Virus record (IMG/VR): IMGVR_UViG_3300022562_000164 | Span: 1 to 38,370 of that record | Source of the DNA: a virus | Length of the DNA: 38,370 nt | Direction: 5' to 3' (one strand) | In this document: piece after piece, positions 1-8,010 of the stretch | How positions within the stretch are numbered: position 1 is the first letter of the stretch | Layout: every line of letters starts with the position of its first letter | Position numbers and translations under genes: made by a program | Notes under the pieces: model-generated | What the model was told of the DNA's origin: nothing | The model's input: only the letters and a program-made list of their open reading frames with translations | The model's database searches: none

Positions 1-27
1 AATAATCTGCCACCAGAGGTTGGGCTT

Positions 28-213
28 ATGACGCCCATCCTAGCACTTGGCACACTGGCGGTCTGGTTCGTTCTGGAAATGTTTTACATCTGGAACGGCA
101 TGCCGTCCATCAGCACACAGATTAGCACGCTCTACCACCAGTGGCCGACGTTCGGCATGCTCTTCGCCCTAGTTGTTGGGCTTCTTCTCGGACACTGGTT
201 CTGGACGAAGTAA
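28..213 (+). CDS. Small two-helix membrane protein
   Basis: Unrecognised 61-residue protein. Two hydrophobic stretches are visible, about residues 5-23 (rich in Leu, Trp, Phe) and 43-60, so it probably spans the inner membrane twice with little outside it. An AGAGG site lies about 9 bases before the ATG. Its TAA stop overlaps the ATG of the HAD-phosphatase gene by one base (TAATG at 211-215), so the two are probably translationally coupled. It is the first complete gene of a plus-strand operon that seems to enter from the left. No family is recognised; a holin-like or other small phage membrane role is possible but unsupported. Confidence 0.6.
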   Translation: MTPILALGTLAVWFVLEMFYIWNGMPSISTQISTLYHQWPTFGMLFALVVGLLLGHWFWTK

Positions 214-665
214 TGACACCTGATGCTGTTGAGACGTTCGCCAAGGAGAACGGTTATCCACCAGTAGCAGAGGACGTTGTTTGCGTTGACTTCGACGGGA
301 CCATCGCCCCGTTCGGGGATAAGTTCGGCTTCCCGCCTCCGCTTCCGGGGGCGAAGGAGTTTCTAAAGTACCTGCGTGACGAGGGCTATAAAATCGTCAT
401 CTTCACATCGAGGCTCAGCACTGTATGGCACGCCTCAGAGGGCCGCGACCCGGCCCATGGTATTGCACAGCAGGTTCTTTACCTGCGAGACTACTTCGAC
501 ATGTACGGCCTAGAGGCCGACTCGGTGACTGCGGAGAAAATCCCGGCCATCGCTTACATTGATGACAAGGCCATTGAGTTCATCACCAAGTGGAGCACGG
601 CTAAGTCGAAGTTCCGCCAGAGGACCAAGGACCGAGTAAGCCCCTTGAGGGAGGATGCCGAGTGA
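213..665 (+). CDS. HAD-superfamily phosphatase/nucleotidase-like protein
   Basis: A 150-residue minimal HAD hydrolase. Motif I is VDFDGT with D26 and D28 as nucleophile and general acid, motif II is FTSR with T65, a Lys near 109 fits motif III, and the acidic pair IDDK (D117, D118) fits motif IV. Such small phage proteins are phosphatases of nucleotides, polynucleotide ends or similar substrates; the substrate cannot be read from sequence. The ATG at 213 is chosen because it overlaps the upstream stop (TAATG). A longer reading from 141 would lie inside the upstream gene and add a non-homologous N-terminus. The stop overlaps the GTG start of the MazG-like gene by four bases, so a shared nucleotide-metabolism role is plausible. 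Confidence 0.8.
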   Translation: MTPDAVETFAKENGYPPVAEDVVCVDFDGTIAPFGDKFGFPPPLPGAKEFLKYLRDEGYKIVIFTSRLSTVWHASEGRDPAHGIAQQVLYLRDYFDMYGLEADSVTAEKIPAIAYIDDKAIEFITKWSTAKSKFRQRTKDRVSPLREDAE

Positions 666-1132
666 GCAATACATTTGTTGTCAAGGACTCAGGGACTAGA
701 GAGACTTGGGAGACCGGCTCACGCCGGGACAGTCGAGAGGGCAAGGGCAGGTTCGACCTTATCCCAACGCTGCCGCTTAGGGAACTTGCCATCCACTACG
801 AGCAGGGCGCTGCCAAGTACGACGACAATAACTGGAAGAAGGGCCAGCCGTTGATGCGGTACATTGACTCGGCGATGCGACACATCAATGCCCTTGTCGC
901 TGGCGAGAATACCGAGAACCACGCAATCGCAGCGGCATGGAATATGTTTGCCTACCGCTGGACACTCAATGAAATCCAGAGCGGCCGTCTGCCAAGGGAA
1001 CTCGACAACCGCCCCGAGCCTGAGCCTCAGTATCAGGAAACTAAGTACGAGTACGTTAAGATAGCGGACGGCAGCGAAACCAAAGTCAACCATACGCACA
1101 TTACGTTTTACGACGCCGAGGGTATTAAGTGA
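662..1132 (+). CDS. MazG-like dATP/dGTP diphosphohydrolase-family protein
   Basis: This 156-residue protein has the pattern of the phage family named dATP/dGTP diphosphohydrolase N-terminal (DUF5664, MazZ-related). It has GKGRFDLIP near residue 27, HYEQGAAKYDDNNWKKG at about 45-61, DSAMRHINAL at about 69-78, and a Glu/His/Trp-Asn segment ending AAAWNMFAY. The acidic residues on these helices are those expected to bind Mg2+ in all-alpha NTP pyrophosphohydrolases, which release pyrophosphate from (d)NTPs. The C-terminal ~45 residues are a polar extension. GTG start at 662, overlapping the previous stop as GTGA. In 2-aminoadenine phages a relative (MazZ) makes dGMP for PurZ, but no purZ or datZ is seen in this window, so the role here is open. 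Confidence 0.75.
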   Translation: MSNTFVVKDSGTRETWETGSRRDSREGKGRFDLIPTLPLRELAIHYEQGAAKYDDNNWKKGQPLMRYIDSAMRHINALVAGENTENHAIAAAWNMFAYRWTLNEIQSGRLPRELDNRPEPEPQYQETKYEYVKIADGSETKVNHTHITFYDAEGIK

Positions 1133-1236
1133 GGATTAAGCCGCTTTACATTCTGTTTGCTTGGTTCCTTGCGGCCATCTTAGGAAAGATGGGCACTGAC
1201 AAACTCAGGGAGAGATTGTCTAAGAAGGAAGAGTAG
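1129..1236 (+). CDS. Short membrane peptide
   Basis: A 35-residue reading frame starting at a GTG that overlaps the previous stop as GTGA (1129-1132), the same coupling seen one gene earlier. It has a short basic N-terminus, one hydrophobic segment (about residues 5-19, LYILFAWFLAAIL) and a charged C-terminal tail rich in Lys, Arg and Glu. It ends 13 bases before the terminator hairpin, so it closes the operon. No family recognised; the support is overlap, composition and position only. Confidence 0.5.
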   Translation: MRIKPLYILFAWFLAAILGKMGTDKLRERLSKKEE

Positions 1237-1249
1237 GCAAACAAAAAAG

Positions 1250-1280
1250 AGCCCCGCCCGATTGTTAGTCGAGCGGGGCT
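1250..1280. terminator. Bidirectional intrinsic terminator between convergent operons
   Basis: An 8-bp perfect stem, AGCCCCGC (1250-1257) with GCGGGGCT (1273-1280), continues after one mismatch with CGA/TCG, giving a loop of about 7 bases. An A-rich run (AAACAAAAAAG) precedes it and a T-containing run (AATCTTT) follows, so it can act in both directions. It lies between the plus-strand operon ending at 1236 and the minus-strand late operon ending at 1294. Confidence 0.85.
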
Positions 1281-1293
1281 AATCTTTGTATAA

Positions 1294-1497
1294 CTAGCCT
1301 TCCGTCTTGTCCTCGTTCCTCTTAAGGAAGTACGCCGTCACGACGGCGGTAGCCAGCGGAGGGAACCACTCAGGGGTCTTGCCGTTAATGGCAATCTCCC
1401 ACCCAGCGAAGCCGGTGGCGCCAGCAAGCAGCACCAAGGCAAGGATTGAGCGGACGCTACCCTTCGGCATCCACAGCGGGTTGTCATCACTGAACAT
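1294..1497 (-). CDS. Putative holin / small membrane protein
   Basis: A 67-residue protein with two hydrophobic segments, about residues 15-34 and 44-58, a short polar N-terminus and a charged C-terminus (KRNEDKTEG). It lies directly downstream of the endolysin gene and is the last gene of the late operon, the usual place for a phage holin, which permeabilises the cytoplasmic membrane at lysis. The size and two-helix topology fit small class II-like holins. There is no sequence motif that proves this, so the call rests on topology and position. Confidence 0.55.
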   Translation of the reverse strand: MFSDDNPLWMPKGSVRSILALVLLAGATGFAGWEIAINGKTPEWFPPLATAVVTAYFLKRNEDKTEG

Positions 1498-1510
1498 CAG
1501 ATGTTTCTCC

Positions 1511-2503
1511 TTACTTTAGACCGAGCACGCCCTTAATGCGAGCCTGCTCCTGTGCAACACCCTTGAGGACGCCAGCGGCCTCCCCAACCTTCTTGCCAGC
1601 CTCAAAGCCCTCGGTCTTGCCGGTGGCATAGCCACCCTCGTAGCCCTCGGTCTTGCCCTTCTCGTAGCCGGACTGGAAAGCCGCATCCGAGAATACCTTG
1701 CAGGACTCTTCGGTCGGCTCACCGGGCACGGACGGCGGGCACTCCGGGCACTCGGCCTCGGTAATGAGCGGGGTCACGGTGACCTGAGACTTCTTAACAT
1801 AATAGTTGCGGAGGTTCCCGTCGTAGACAATAAGGTGCCCGCCAGTTACGGCATTCTCCTTAAGGAGAAGCATCGCTCTTCCGGGGTCAATCTGCACGTT
1901 ATTTGTATTGGAAGAGAAGTCTCCGCTCACGTAAAGCCACGTCCCCTTCGGAACGTTGACCTGCTTAAAGGCCATTTCTTTCTCCTGCGGTGGTGGCGGC
2001 GGCGTGACGCCAAAGAAGGCCGAGTAAAAGTTAACCTTGTCTCGGTTCTCTGAGTCACGGAAGTATGAGATATGCGTGTGCCAAAGATGGCTGTTGTCGC
2101 CGTTTCCGGGGCCAGTGTGGATTTGGTAGTCCACCCCCGACCATCGCCAAACGACCTTGCCATCGGGGGAGTAGATAATCTCCCTGATATCAGAGAAGCC
2201 CGGAGCCTTCTTCTTGCACTGGTCAACGGCCCACGTCGAGAACCGCCGGAGCAGCGCGTAGTCGCTCCCGAACTTGATATCAATGGCACTGGCAGCGTCG
2301 GTCAAACCGCTCTTGTCTCTCGTCAACTTGACAGAATAGTCATTCCATCCCTTGCCGGTGGAAGAGAAAATCCTGTCCTTGCCTAGATGATAGCCGCCTG
2401 TGTGAGCGGTGTTGCCGACGATGCCGAACTGAGAAAGACCGTACCCGGACTGCTTGGACAGATACGTCCGCAGGTCGAGTAGGGACTTCGGGGCATAGGA
2501 CAT
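1511..2503 (-). CDS. Endolysin, M15-like metallopeptidase with C-terminal appendage
   Basis: The first ~165 residues resemble phage peptidoglycan peptidases of the M15/VanY-like type: H39 in GGYHLG, D75 in AIDI and the HLWHTHISY motif at about 139-147 give the His/Asp/His zinc site expected for cleaving stem-peptide bonds. A proline run (about 168-173) links to a ~65-residue middle domain that may bind cell wall or virion, then a CPECPP segment and an unusual tail of short repeats of the type GK-TEGYE-GG (about 280-315). The gene is in the late operon just before the holin candidate; its ATG directly follows the upstream TAA stop (TAAATG). At 330 residues it is a normal endolysin length. A virion-associated role cannot be excluded. 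Confidence 0.8.
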   Translation of the reverse strand: MSYAPKSLLDLRTYLSKQSGYGLSQFGIVGNTAHTGGYHLGKDRIFSSTGKGWNDYSVKLTRDKSGLTDAASAIDIKFGSDYALLRRFSTWAVDQCKKKAPGFSDIREIIYSPDGKVVWRWSGVDYQIHTGPGNGDNSHLWHTHISYFRDSENRDKVNFYSAFFGVTPPPPPQEKEMAFKQVNVPKGTWLYVSGDFSSNTNNVQIDPGRAMLLLKENAVTGGHLIVYDGNLRNYYVKKSQVTVTPLITEAECPECPPSVPGEPTEESCKVFSDAAFQSGYEKGKTEGYEGGYATGKTEGFEAGKKVGEAAGVLKGVAQEQARIKGVLGLK

Positions 2504-2809
2504 TTAGAACCCAGCCTCCTTCTCGCTATCGCATTCGTCGTAGTCTACGACAGCCTGTTCAGTGGCAGTGCCCGTCCACTTCCATTTGTAAGTACCAACC
2601 TGAGCAAGCGTAATCAGAACGTAGTACACGCCCACGCCAGACTTCACCAACTCTGCGTCGGTACCGTAAACATATGTAGTCATCGTCCCGTCGGGGGCGC
2701 GGACCACAACGGATACGGCCAACGGGTCAACGACAGTGCCCGTGTCCGGGTCCGTATAAGTTACTCTGGCCCGGATGATTGAGCCATTGCCGAAGATTGC
2801 CCTAGCCAT
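2504..2809 (-). CDS. Small Ig-like virion/tail-associated protein
   Basis: A 101-residue, beta-rich protein. It reads as one sandwich domain: paired strands around VVDPLAVSVVVRAPDG, a TYVYG strand, and a GTYKWKWTGT strand. Such single-domain proteins are common next to tail-fibre genes in siphophages and are assumed to be virion decorations or fibre accessories. The start overlaps the stop of the 57-repeat fibre gene (TAATG, 2807-2811) and the stop abuts the endolysin start, so it is expressed with both. No enzymatic motif is seen. Confidence 0.6.
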   Translation of the reverse strand: MARAIFGNGSIIRARVTYTDPDTGTVVDPLAVSVVVRAPDGTMTTYVYGTDAELVKSGVGVYYVLITLAQVGTYKWKWTGTATEQAVVDYDECDSEKEAGF

Positions 2810-5800
2810 TATGGTTTCTCCAACCTAGACTTCAACGACCGGCTCGTGCCAGTCGTGGTGCTGATGGTTCCGATTACCGTCATGTCGATGCCGACCGCGA
2901 CCTTATCGGTCGAAGTCCCGAGCGTAGCCTTATCCCGGCTAGAGCCGAGCGTGCCGCGTACGTCCGTTGAACTGTTAATCCGCTTGGTCGCGGACGGGTT
3001 TGTAATGTAAGCCGATGCGGTGAACGACCCTGCGACCGTGGCTTGCAGGTGAGCATCCACCGAGAACGAGCCGCTTGCCGTGGCGAGAATGTATGCGTCA
3101 GCCGTAACGGCGGCAGAGGTCGTCTGCTGCACGTAGGCATCTGCCGTAAACGCAGCGGCAAGCGTTGCCTTAATGTTAGCATGCGCCGCAAACGTATTAC
3201 TAAACGTATTACGGATGAACGCATCGGCGGTAAAGTTTCCAGCGTAGATGCGCTGGATATCTGCATCTGCGGTGAACGACCCGGACAGGGTGTTCTTGAT
3301 GAAGGCATCTGCCGTGAAGTTACCGGCTACCGTGCCCTCGACCGCAATCCAAGCGTCTGCCGTGAAGGAGGCAGCGACGGTAGCGGCAATGTTTGCGTCT
3401 GCCACAAACGCGCCGGGGTACGTTACGGCAACCACCGCGTCGGCGGTGAAGGTTCCGGCAGTCGTCTGCTTGACGTAAGCGTCTGCCGAGAAGGAACCAC
3501 TCAGGGTATTCTGAACGTAAGCGTCTGCCGTGAAGTCGCCGGTCACCGTGCCCGTAACGGCAATCTCGGCGTCCGCCGTGAAGGACCCGGCAATCGTGGC
3601 GGCAATGTGAGCGTCGGCAGTTACCGTACTCTGGTAGGTCTGCTTGACGTAAGCATCCGCAGAGAACGAGCCGGTGAACTCACGCTTGACGTGGGCATCG
3701 GCAGTGAACGTACCGGGGTACGTAATCGCACCCTCAGTTACGTCCATCGACCAAGTGGCTGACCAGTCAGTCCACGAGGCCACGTCGATTACGGCATCGG
3801 CAACGAACGTCCCGCCGTAGGTCTTAGAAACAATGGCGTCGGCGGTGAACGTCGAGGCGATTGTCTTCTTGATGTGAGCATCTGCCGTGAAAGTTTCCTG
3901 CCAGATGCGCAGGACTTCGGCGTCTGCCGTGAAGGAGCCCGGCTGGACGACGAGGATTTCAGCATCAGCAGTGAACGACCCAGCGTACGTCTGCTTGATA
4001 ACCGCGTCGGCCGTGAATGCCCCGGCGATGGTCGAGGCAATGTGGCCGTCGGCAGTGAAGGCCCCGGCGACCGTCTGCTGGATGATGGCATCCGCAGTAA
4101 AGTTACCAGCGATGGTCTTCGCGATGTTCGCATCGGCCGTGAAGGAGGACTCGACCGTAGCGCTGATGTTTGCGTCCGCAGTGAAGGAGCCTTCGACTGT
4201 TCCTTCGGTCAGGATATAAGCATCAGCCGTGAAGGTCCCAGCCACCGTGCTGCTAATGTGCGCATCGGCAACGAACGACTGCTCAGTCGTCTTCTGGATG
4301 GTGGCATCAGCAGTGAAGGCGCCAGCCCACGTCCGAAGGATTTCCGCATCCGCAGTAAACGAACCCGCGTAGGTCTGCTTAATATCTGCGTCAGCGGTGA
4401 AGGCCCCTGCGTAAACCTGCTGGATGAAAGCGTCTGCCGTTACGCTGCCGCTGAAAGTCTTCTGGATGAAGGCGTTGGCGGAGAACGAGGACTCAAACGT
4501 CCGAGCGATATGAGCGTCCGCAGTAAAGTTACCGAAGACGCCGCCCTGAACGTCCATGCTCCAAGTATCAGACCAAGCCGACCAGTTGGCCGGGTCGATG
4601 ATAGCGTCAACGGTGAAGGAGCCGGGCGTGGTCTTGGCGATGGTGGCGTCTGCCGTAAACGACCCGGCGGCCGTCGTAGCAATGTAAGCATCGGCCGTGA
4701 CAGCACCGGCAATCGTGGCCTGCACGGTAGCGTCCGCCGTGAAGGTGCCCTCGGTGGTCTTTGCGATGTGGGCATCAGCCGTGAACGTACCGGAGAACGA
4801 GCGGGTAATGTCTGCGTCAGCAGTGAACGTGCCACTTGTCGTCAGCAGGATATCCGCATCGGCGGTGAACGTGCCAGCAACCGTGTTCGTAATGTTAGCG
4901 TCTGCGGTAAAGGAACCAGCGACCGTCTTGCTGATATGAGCGTCTGCCGTGAACGAACCACTGACGCTATTGACGATGTTGGCGTCCGCAGTAAACGACC
5001 CACTGACCGTGTTGAAGATGAAGGCGTCTGCGGTGAATGCCTGCTCGACGGTCTTAAAGATGTGGGCGTCTGCCGTGAATGAGCCGCTAGAAACGGCCAG
5101 AATATTCGCGTCGGCAGTAAACGTGCCAGCGTAGGTGTTCTGGATTTCGGCGTCCGCTGTGAATGTTCCAGCCGCCGTGGTAGAGATATGAGCGTCAGCG
5201 GTCAGGCTGCCCTGCGTCGTCTTCTGGATATAGGCGTCGGCCGTCAGGGAGCCAGAGAAGGTACGCTTGATATAAGCGTCGGCCGTGAAGTTGCCAATCT
5301 GCCCGGTCTGCACGTCCATCGACCACGTTGCCGACCACGTTGACCAGTGGGCAGGCTCAATGATGGCGTCGGCAGTAAAGGTGCCGGGGTATGTGGTGGA
5401 GGCAGAGCCAATCTCAGCGTCGGCAGTGAAGGTGCCAGAGAAGGTATTTGCAATGTGGGCGTCTGATGTAAACGAGCCGCCGACAGTTGCAAGAATGTAA
5501 GCGTCAGCAGTGAACGTCCCGCTGGTCGTCTTCTGAATGTAAGCGTCAGCGGTAAATGAGCCCCCTACGACAGTCAGGGACTGGACCGCGACTTCGATTA
5601 CACCCTGCGAGACAAGAGCGTTCCTGTTGGCCGCTCCGACCACGGACTCGATAACACCCTGAGCGACGGAAGCGGGCGGCGCGCTGCTCTTGACGGCCGC
5701 CTCGGTGACGGCCTGAGAGACATACCCAAGGGCTGTACTACCAGTCAGTTCCTTGCTGAACGCCACGAACACCGGGTCGAGGATGGACGGGCGGGTCGTC

Positions 5801-7566
5801 GTGGCAGCCGAAGACTGACGATGGTCGTAGTTGATGGTGCGCGACGCCCCGGACACGAACGGAACCACGTCCATGAGCGTCCACGGAGTCTCGTCGCTGG
5901 CGTCCCAAGCGCCGCCATCTGGTGCGTTGTTGAGGAACGGGTCTTCGACAACTCGCAGGTCGTCAAGGCTGCCGCCCAGCGCGCCCTCGTCGTCAAAGCA
6001 TCCGTACAGACCGACCTTGCCACTCGCTGTTTGAAGCGCGGCGGTCGAGTCCGACGTAGCGAGCGCCGGGGTGAACCCGGTGTCGGTGAACGTCGTCCGC
6101 AGGGCGTCCTGCGTGCTGGCCGAGAACACGATGAGTTCGGTCGGGCTCTGGCTGGATGCATAAATGCGGAACCACGGTCCGGCACCGGCAGCCCCAAGAC
6201 TCGTCTGAGCGCCGGAGGCCACGCGGTACAACGTGGCCGTTGCTCCGGTCTGGAACAACTGGTAAGCGTTGTATGACGACCCGGCCCCGGTCCACCGGAG
6301 CATGACTCCGGTCCCGTCGCCAACGGCGTTCATCTTGAACTCGATGTAGCCGTCGCCCATAGTCACGCCGGACAGGCTCGCCGCAGCGTACCCGAAGGCC
6401 GCCGAGCCTCCGACAACATGGGCTACATCGGTCGAGCCAACAACCTCCCAGCGGACCGAAGCGTCACCAGTGTAGAACTCATGCGTCCACGACTGCCCAC
6501 TGTCGGCGGTATGGGACGACAGGTTGACGGTCGATGCCTCGGTGAACGTGTCACGGGCTTTCAGCGTGCCGGGGTAGTCGTACAGCCCATTCCCATCCGG
6601 GTTGATTTGGAGGCTGTGGATTACGTCGGGGTTCTGGTCTGAGCCGTAGTCCTCAGTGACGTGGGAGAGGACGAAGTAGTCCTGCGAGGCGGACGGCGTG
6701 AACGAGGTCGTCCAAGCGTTCTGCCATGTGTCGAGCGCCGTCAACTGGTGGTCTGCCGGGGTCGCGATATGCGAGTCGGCAAACTTTGACAGGTTGATAG
6801 CGAGGACGCGGGACGACAGGAGCGTCGAGACAAACGACGACGAGGACTCCATCGAGCCCTGCACCTTGACGGTGTGGCTGGCGTTCGTCGGCGTGTTGGC
6901 CCAAACGAGCAGCCGGTTGCGGTACTCGTTGGCCGGGTCCTCGCCCTCTTCCGATACCTGCTGGACTACCCCACCGTCGTAGAGCAGCGTGTGGAACGTC
7001 TGCTGGTTCGGGGTGTTGGTGGTGGCGTCGTCTGTCGGATGCCACGTTACGTTGGCGATGTACAGGTACTTATCGGTGCCGTTCGGGGTGAATGTTACGC
7101 TGGCCCCGTCAGTCGGCGTCGTTGACAGAGTGTGGTCTGTCGTGTCTTCGCTGTACCAGTAGTCGGTGTTCTGCGTCCCGATGTCGTCGAGGTTGATGGC
7201 GACAATCTTCGCCCCTCGCAGGATGGCCTCCTGAGAGGTGGTCGAGGAGGCGTACTCAAGCGTGACGGCCTCGGTCGTCCCGGGCTGCGTGTAGACCGCC
7301 ATGAACCCGACCCCGACGACCTTGTTGCCGAGTACCTCGTCGGCCTCATAAGCGTCGGTGAACTGGGTCGGGGTCGTGCCGTGGACGAGCCGAACCAGTA
7401 CCTCGTCGGCGGACCCCGACAGCATCGTGTGTGCGACCGCGAGGATGAGGTACTTGTCGCCAGCCGTGAACGACCCGGCCGGGATGGAGGTTGCTTCATG
7501 CCACGCGGTGGAACTTAGCGTTTCCTTCTTGCCGGATGATGCGGTTAGGATTTGCGCCTGCGCCAT
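2809..7566 (-). CDS. Giant tail-fibre-like protein with 57 tandem 14-residue repeats
   Basis: 1585 residues. Residues ~1-330 hold two related beta domains with strands such as DKYLYIANVTWHP and QDYFVLSHVTED. Residues ~330-560 look like a concanavalin-type lectin domain (starts TFTEASTVNLSSH). Residues ~560-667 include short repeated Ala/Val/Gln segments (VSQGVIE). From residue ~669 to ~1526 come 57 back-to-back copies of a 14-residue unit with consensus G-S/T-F-T-A-D-A-x-I-x-x-T-x-x. Three units carry a Trp-rich insert (WSMDV). The C-terminus is a Ser/Thr-rich cap of about 60 residues. The repeats suggest an elongated beta-solenoid or trimeric fibre shaft; that is inference. An AAGGGA site lies about 10 bases before the ATG. 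Position between lectin-like genes and lysin supports a host-binding virion protein. Confidence 0.8.
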   Translation of the reverse strand: MAQAQILTASSGKKETLSSTAWHEATSIPAGSFTAGDKYLILAVAHTMLSGSADEVLVRLVHGTTPTQFTDAYEADEVLGNKVVGVGFMAVYTQPGTTEAVTLEYASSTTSQEAILRGAKIVAINLDDIGTQNTDYWYSEDTTDHTLSTTPTDGASVTFTPNGTDKYLYIANVTWHPTDDATTNTPNQQTFHTLLYDGGVVQQVSEEGEDPANEYRNRLLVWANTPTNASHTVKVQGSMESSSSFVSTLLSSRVLAINLSKFADSHIATPADHQLTALDTWQNAWTTSFTPSASQDYFVLSHVTEDYGSDQNPDVIHSLQINPDGNGLYDYPGTLKARDTFTEASTVNLSSHTADSGQSWTHEFYTGDASVRWEVVGSTDVAHVVGGSAAFGYAAASLSGVTMGDGYIEFKMNAVGDGTGVMLRWTGAGSSYNAYQLFQTGATATLYRVASGAQTSLGAAGAGPWFRIYASSQSPTELIVFSASTQDALRTTFTDTGFTPALATSDSTAALQTASGKVGLYGCFDDEGALGGSLDDLRVVEDPFLNNAPDGGAWDASDETPWTLMDVVPFVSGASRTINYDHRQSSAATTTRPSILDPVFVAFSKELTGSTALGYVSQAVTEAAVKSSAPPASVAQGVIESVVGAANRNALVSQGVIEVAVQSLTVVGGSFTADAYIQKTTSGTFTADAYILATVGGSFTSDAHIANTFSGTFTADAEIGSASTTYPGTFTADAIIEPAHWSTWSATWSMDVQTGQIGNFTADAYIKRTFSGSLTADAYIQKTTQGSLTADAHISTTAAGTFTADAEIQNTYAGTFTADANILAVSSGSFTADAHIFKTVEQAFTADAFIFNTVSGSFTADANIVNSVSGSFTADAHISKTVAGSFTADANITNTVAGTFTADADILLTTSGTFTADADITRSFSGTFTADAHIAKTTEGTFTADATVQATIAGAVTADAYIATTAAGSFTADATIAKTTPGSFTVDAIIDPANWSAWSDTWSMDVQGGVFGNFTADAHIARTFESSFSANAFIQKTFSGSVTADAFIQQVYAGAFTADADIKQTYAGSFTADAEILRTWAGAFTADATIQKTTEQSFVADAHISSTVAGTFTADAYILTEGTVEGSFTADANISATVESSFTADANIAKTIAGNFTADAIIQQTVAGAFTADGHIASTIAGAFTADAVIKQTYAGSFTADAEILVVQPGSFTADAEVLRIWQETFTADAHIKKTIASTFTADAIVSKTYGGTFVADAVIDVASWTDWSATWSMDVTEGAITYPGTFTADAHVKREFTGSFSADAYVKQTYQSTVTADAHIAATIAGSFTADAEIAVTGTVTGDFTADAYVQNTLSGSFSADAYVKQTTAGTFTADAVVAVTYPGAFVADANIAATVAASFTADAWIAVEGTVAGNFTADAFIKNTLSGSFTADADIQRIYAGNFTADAFIRNTFSNTFAAHANIKATLAAAFTADAYVQQTTSAAVTADAYILATASGSFSVDAHLQATVAGSFTASAYITNPSATKRINSSTDVRGTLGSSRDKATLGTSTDKVAVGIDMTVIGTISTTTGTSRSLKSRLEKP
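2989..5562 (-). repeat. 57-unit tandem repeat (42-bp period) inside fibre gene
   Basis: The array is exactly 858 codons: 57 units of 14 codons plus 60 extra codons in seven longer units. Fifty or so units keep F-T-A-D-A almost unchanged in protein, while the DNA copies differ freely at third codon positions. Three Trp-rich inserts have their conserved WSMDV segment at about 5316, 4554 and 3744, giving spacings of 762 and 810 bp (17 and 18 units), which suggests an older higher-order duplication. Confidence 0.95.
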
Positions 7567-7606
7567 GGGTTGAGTCCCTTAGTTCACTGCATTGAGTTGC
7601 TGTGAG

Positions 7607-8008
7607 TTACTGTCCTCCGACAGAGAATGACCCGAAGCCGGGATTGATGTACGTACCAATCTTCTCGATGGCGATTAACTTTGTATCGCCAGCCACGATG
7701 AGGCGTGGGATGCTGTGAGCCTCTAGCCAGTTGTTGACGGTGTTGGCTGTGCCGGGCGTGTACACATCGTCAAGCGTGGCGCCCGGAACGAGTTGGCAGC
7801 GGTTGTCGTTGCCCAGCCCAACGAGGTCCGGGTCGATGGCCTTGGTCAATGCAATGTCGGCCTTGGCAATGTCGATGGCATTGACAAACTGCGTACAATA
7901 TTGCTCAGCAGCCGGGCGGTATGGGCCGTTGAGGTCTGTGAGGGCCTCGCCCCTGCCCGGCCACTGGCCGTTGCCGATTACGTCACTGACGATGTACTCG
8001 ACTGCCAC
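7607..8008 (-). CDS. Hypothetical protein in tail-fibre cluster
   Basis: A 133-residue soluble protein with no recognised family. It contains an Ala/Ile/Asp-rich helical part (about residues 38-62) and a C-terminal beta part (SIPRLIVAGDTKLIAIEKIG) ending in a Gly/Ser/Phe tail. It starts with a GTG two bases after the stop of the lectin-like gene, so it is read from the same message. Its place between two large virion genes suggests a fibre chaperone, fibre tip or virion decoration; nothing in the sequence decides between these. Confidence 0.6.
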   Translation of the reverse strand: MAVEYIVSDVIGNGQWPGRGEALTDLNGPYRPAAEQYCTQFVNAIDIAKADIALTKAIDPDLVGLGNDNRCQLVPGATLDDVYTPGTANTVNNWLEAHSIPRLIVAGDTKLIAIEKIGTYINPGFGSFSVGGQ

Positions 8009-8010
8009 CT

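Noticed and set aside
3874-5082. A 402-codon plus-strand open frame across the repeat array
   Set aside because: It is the complement of the 57-repeat gene; its open length follows from the 42-bp periodicity, and it has no ribosome site or plausible protein pattern.
2989-5562. CRISPR-like array
   Set aside because: The 42-bp period has no constant repeat DNA and no variable spacers; it encodes a continuous 14-residue protein repeat.
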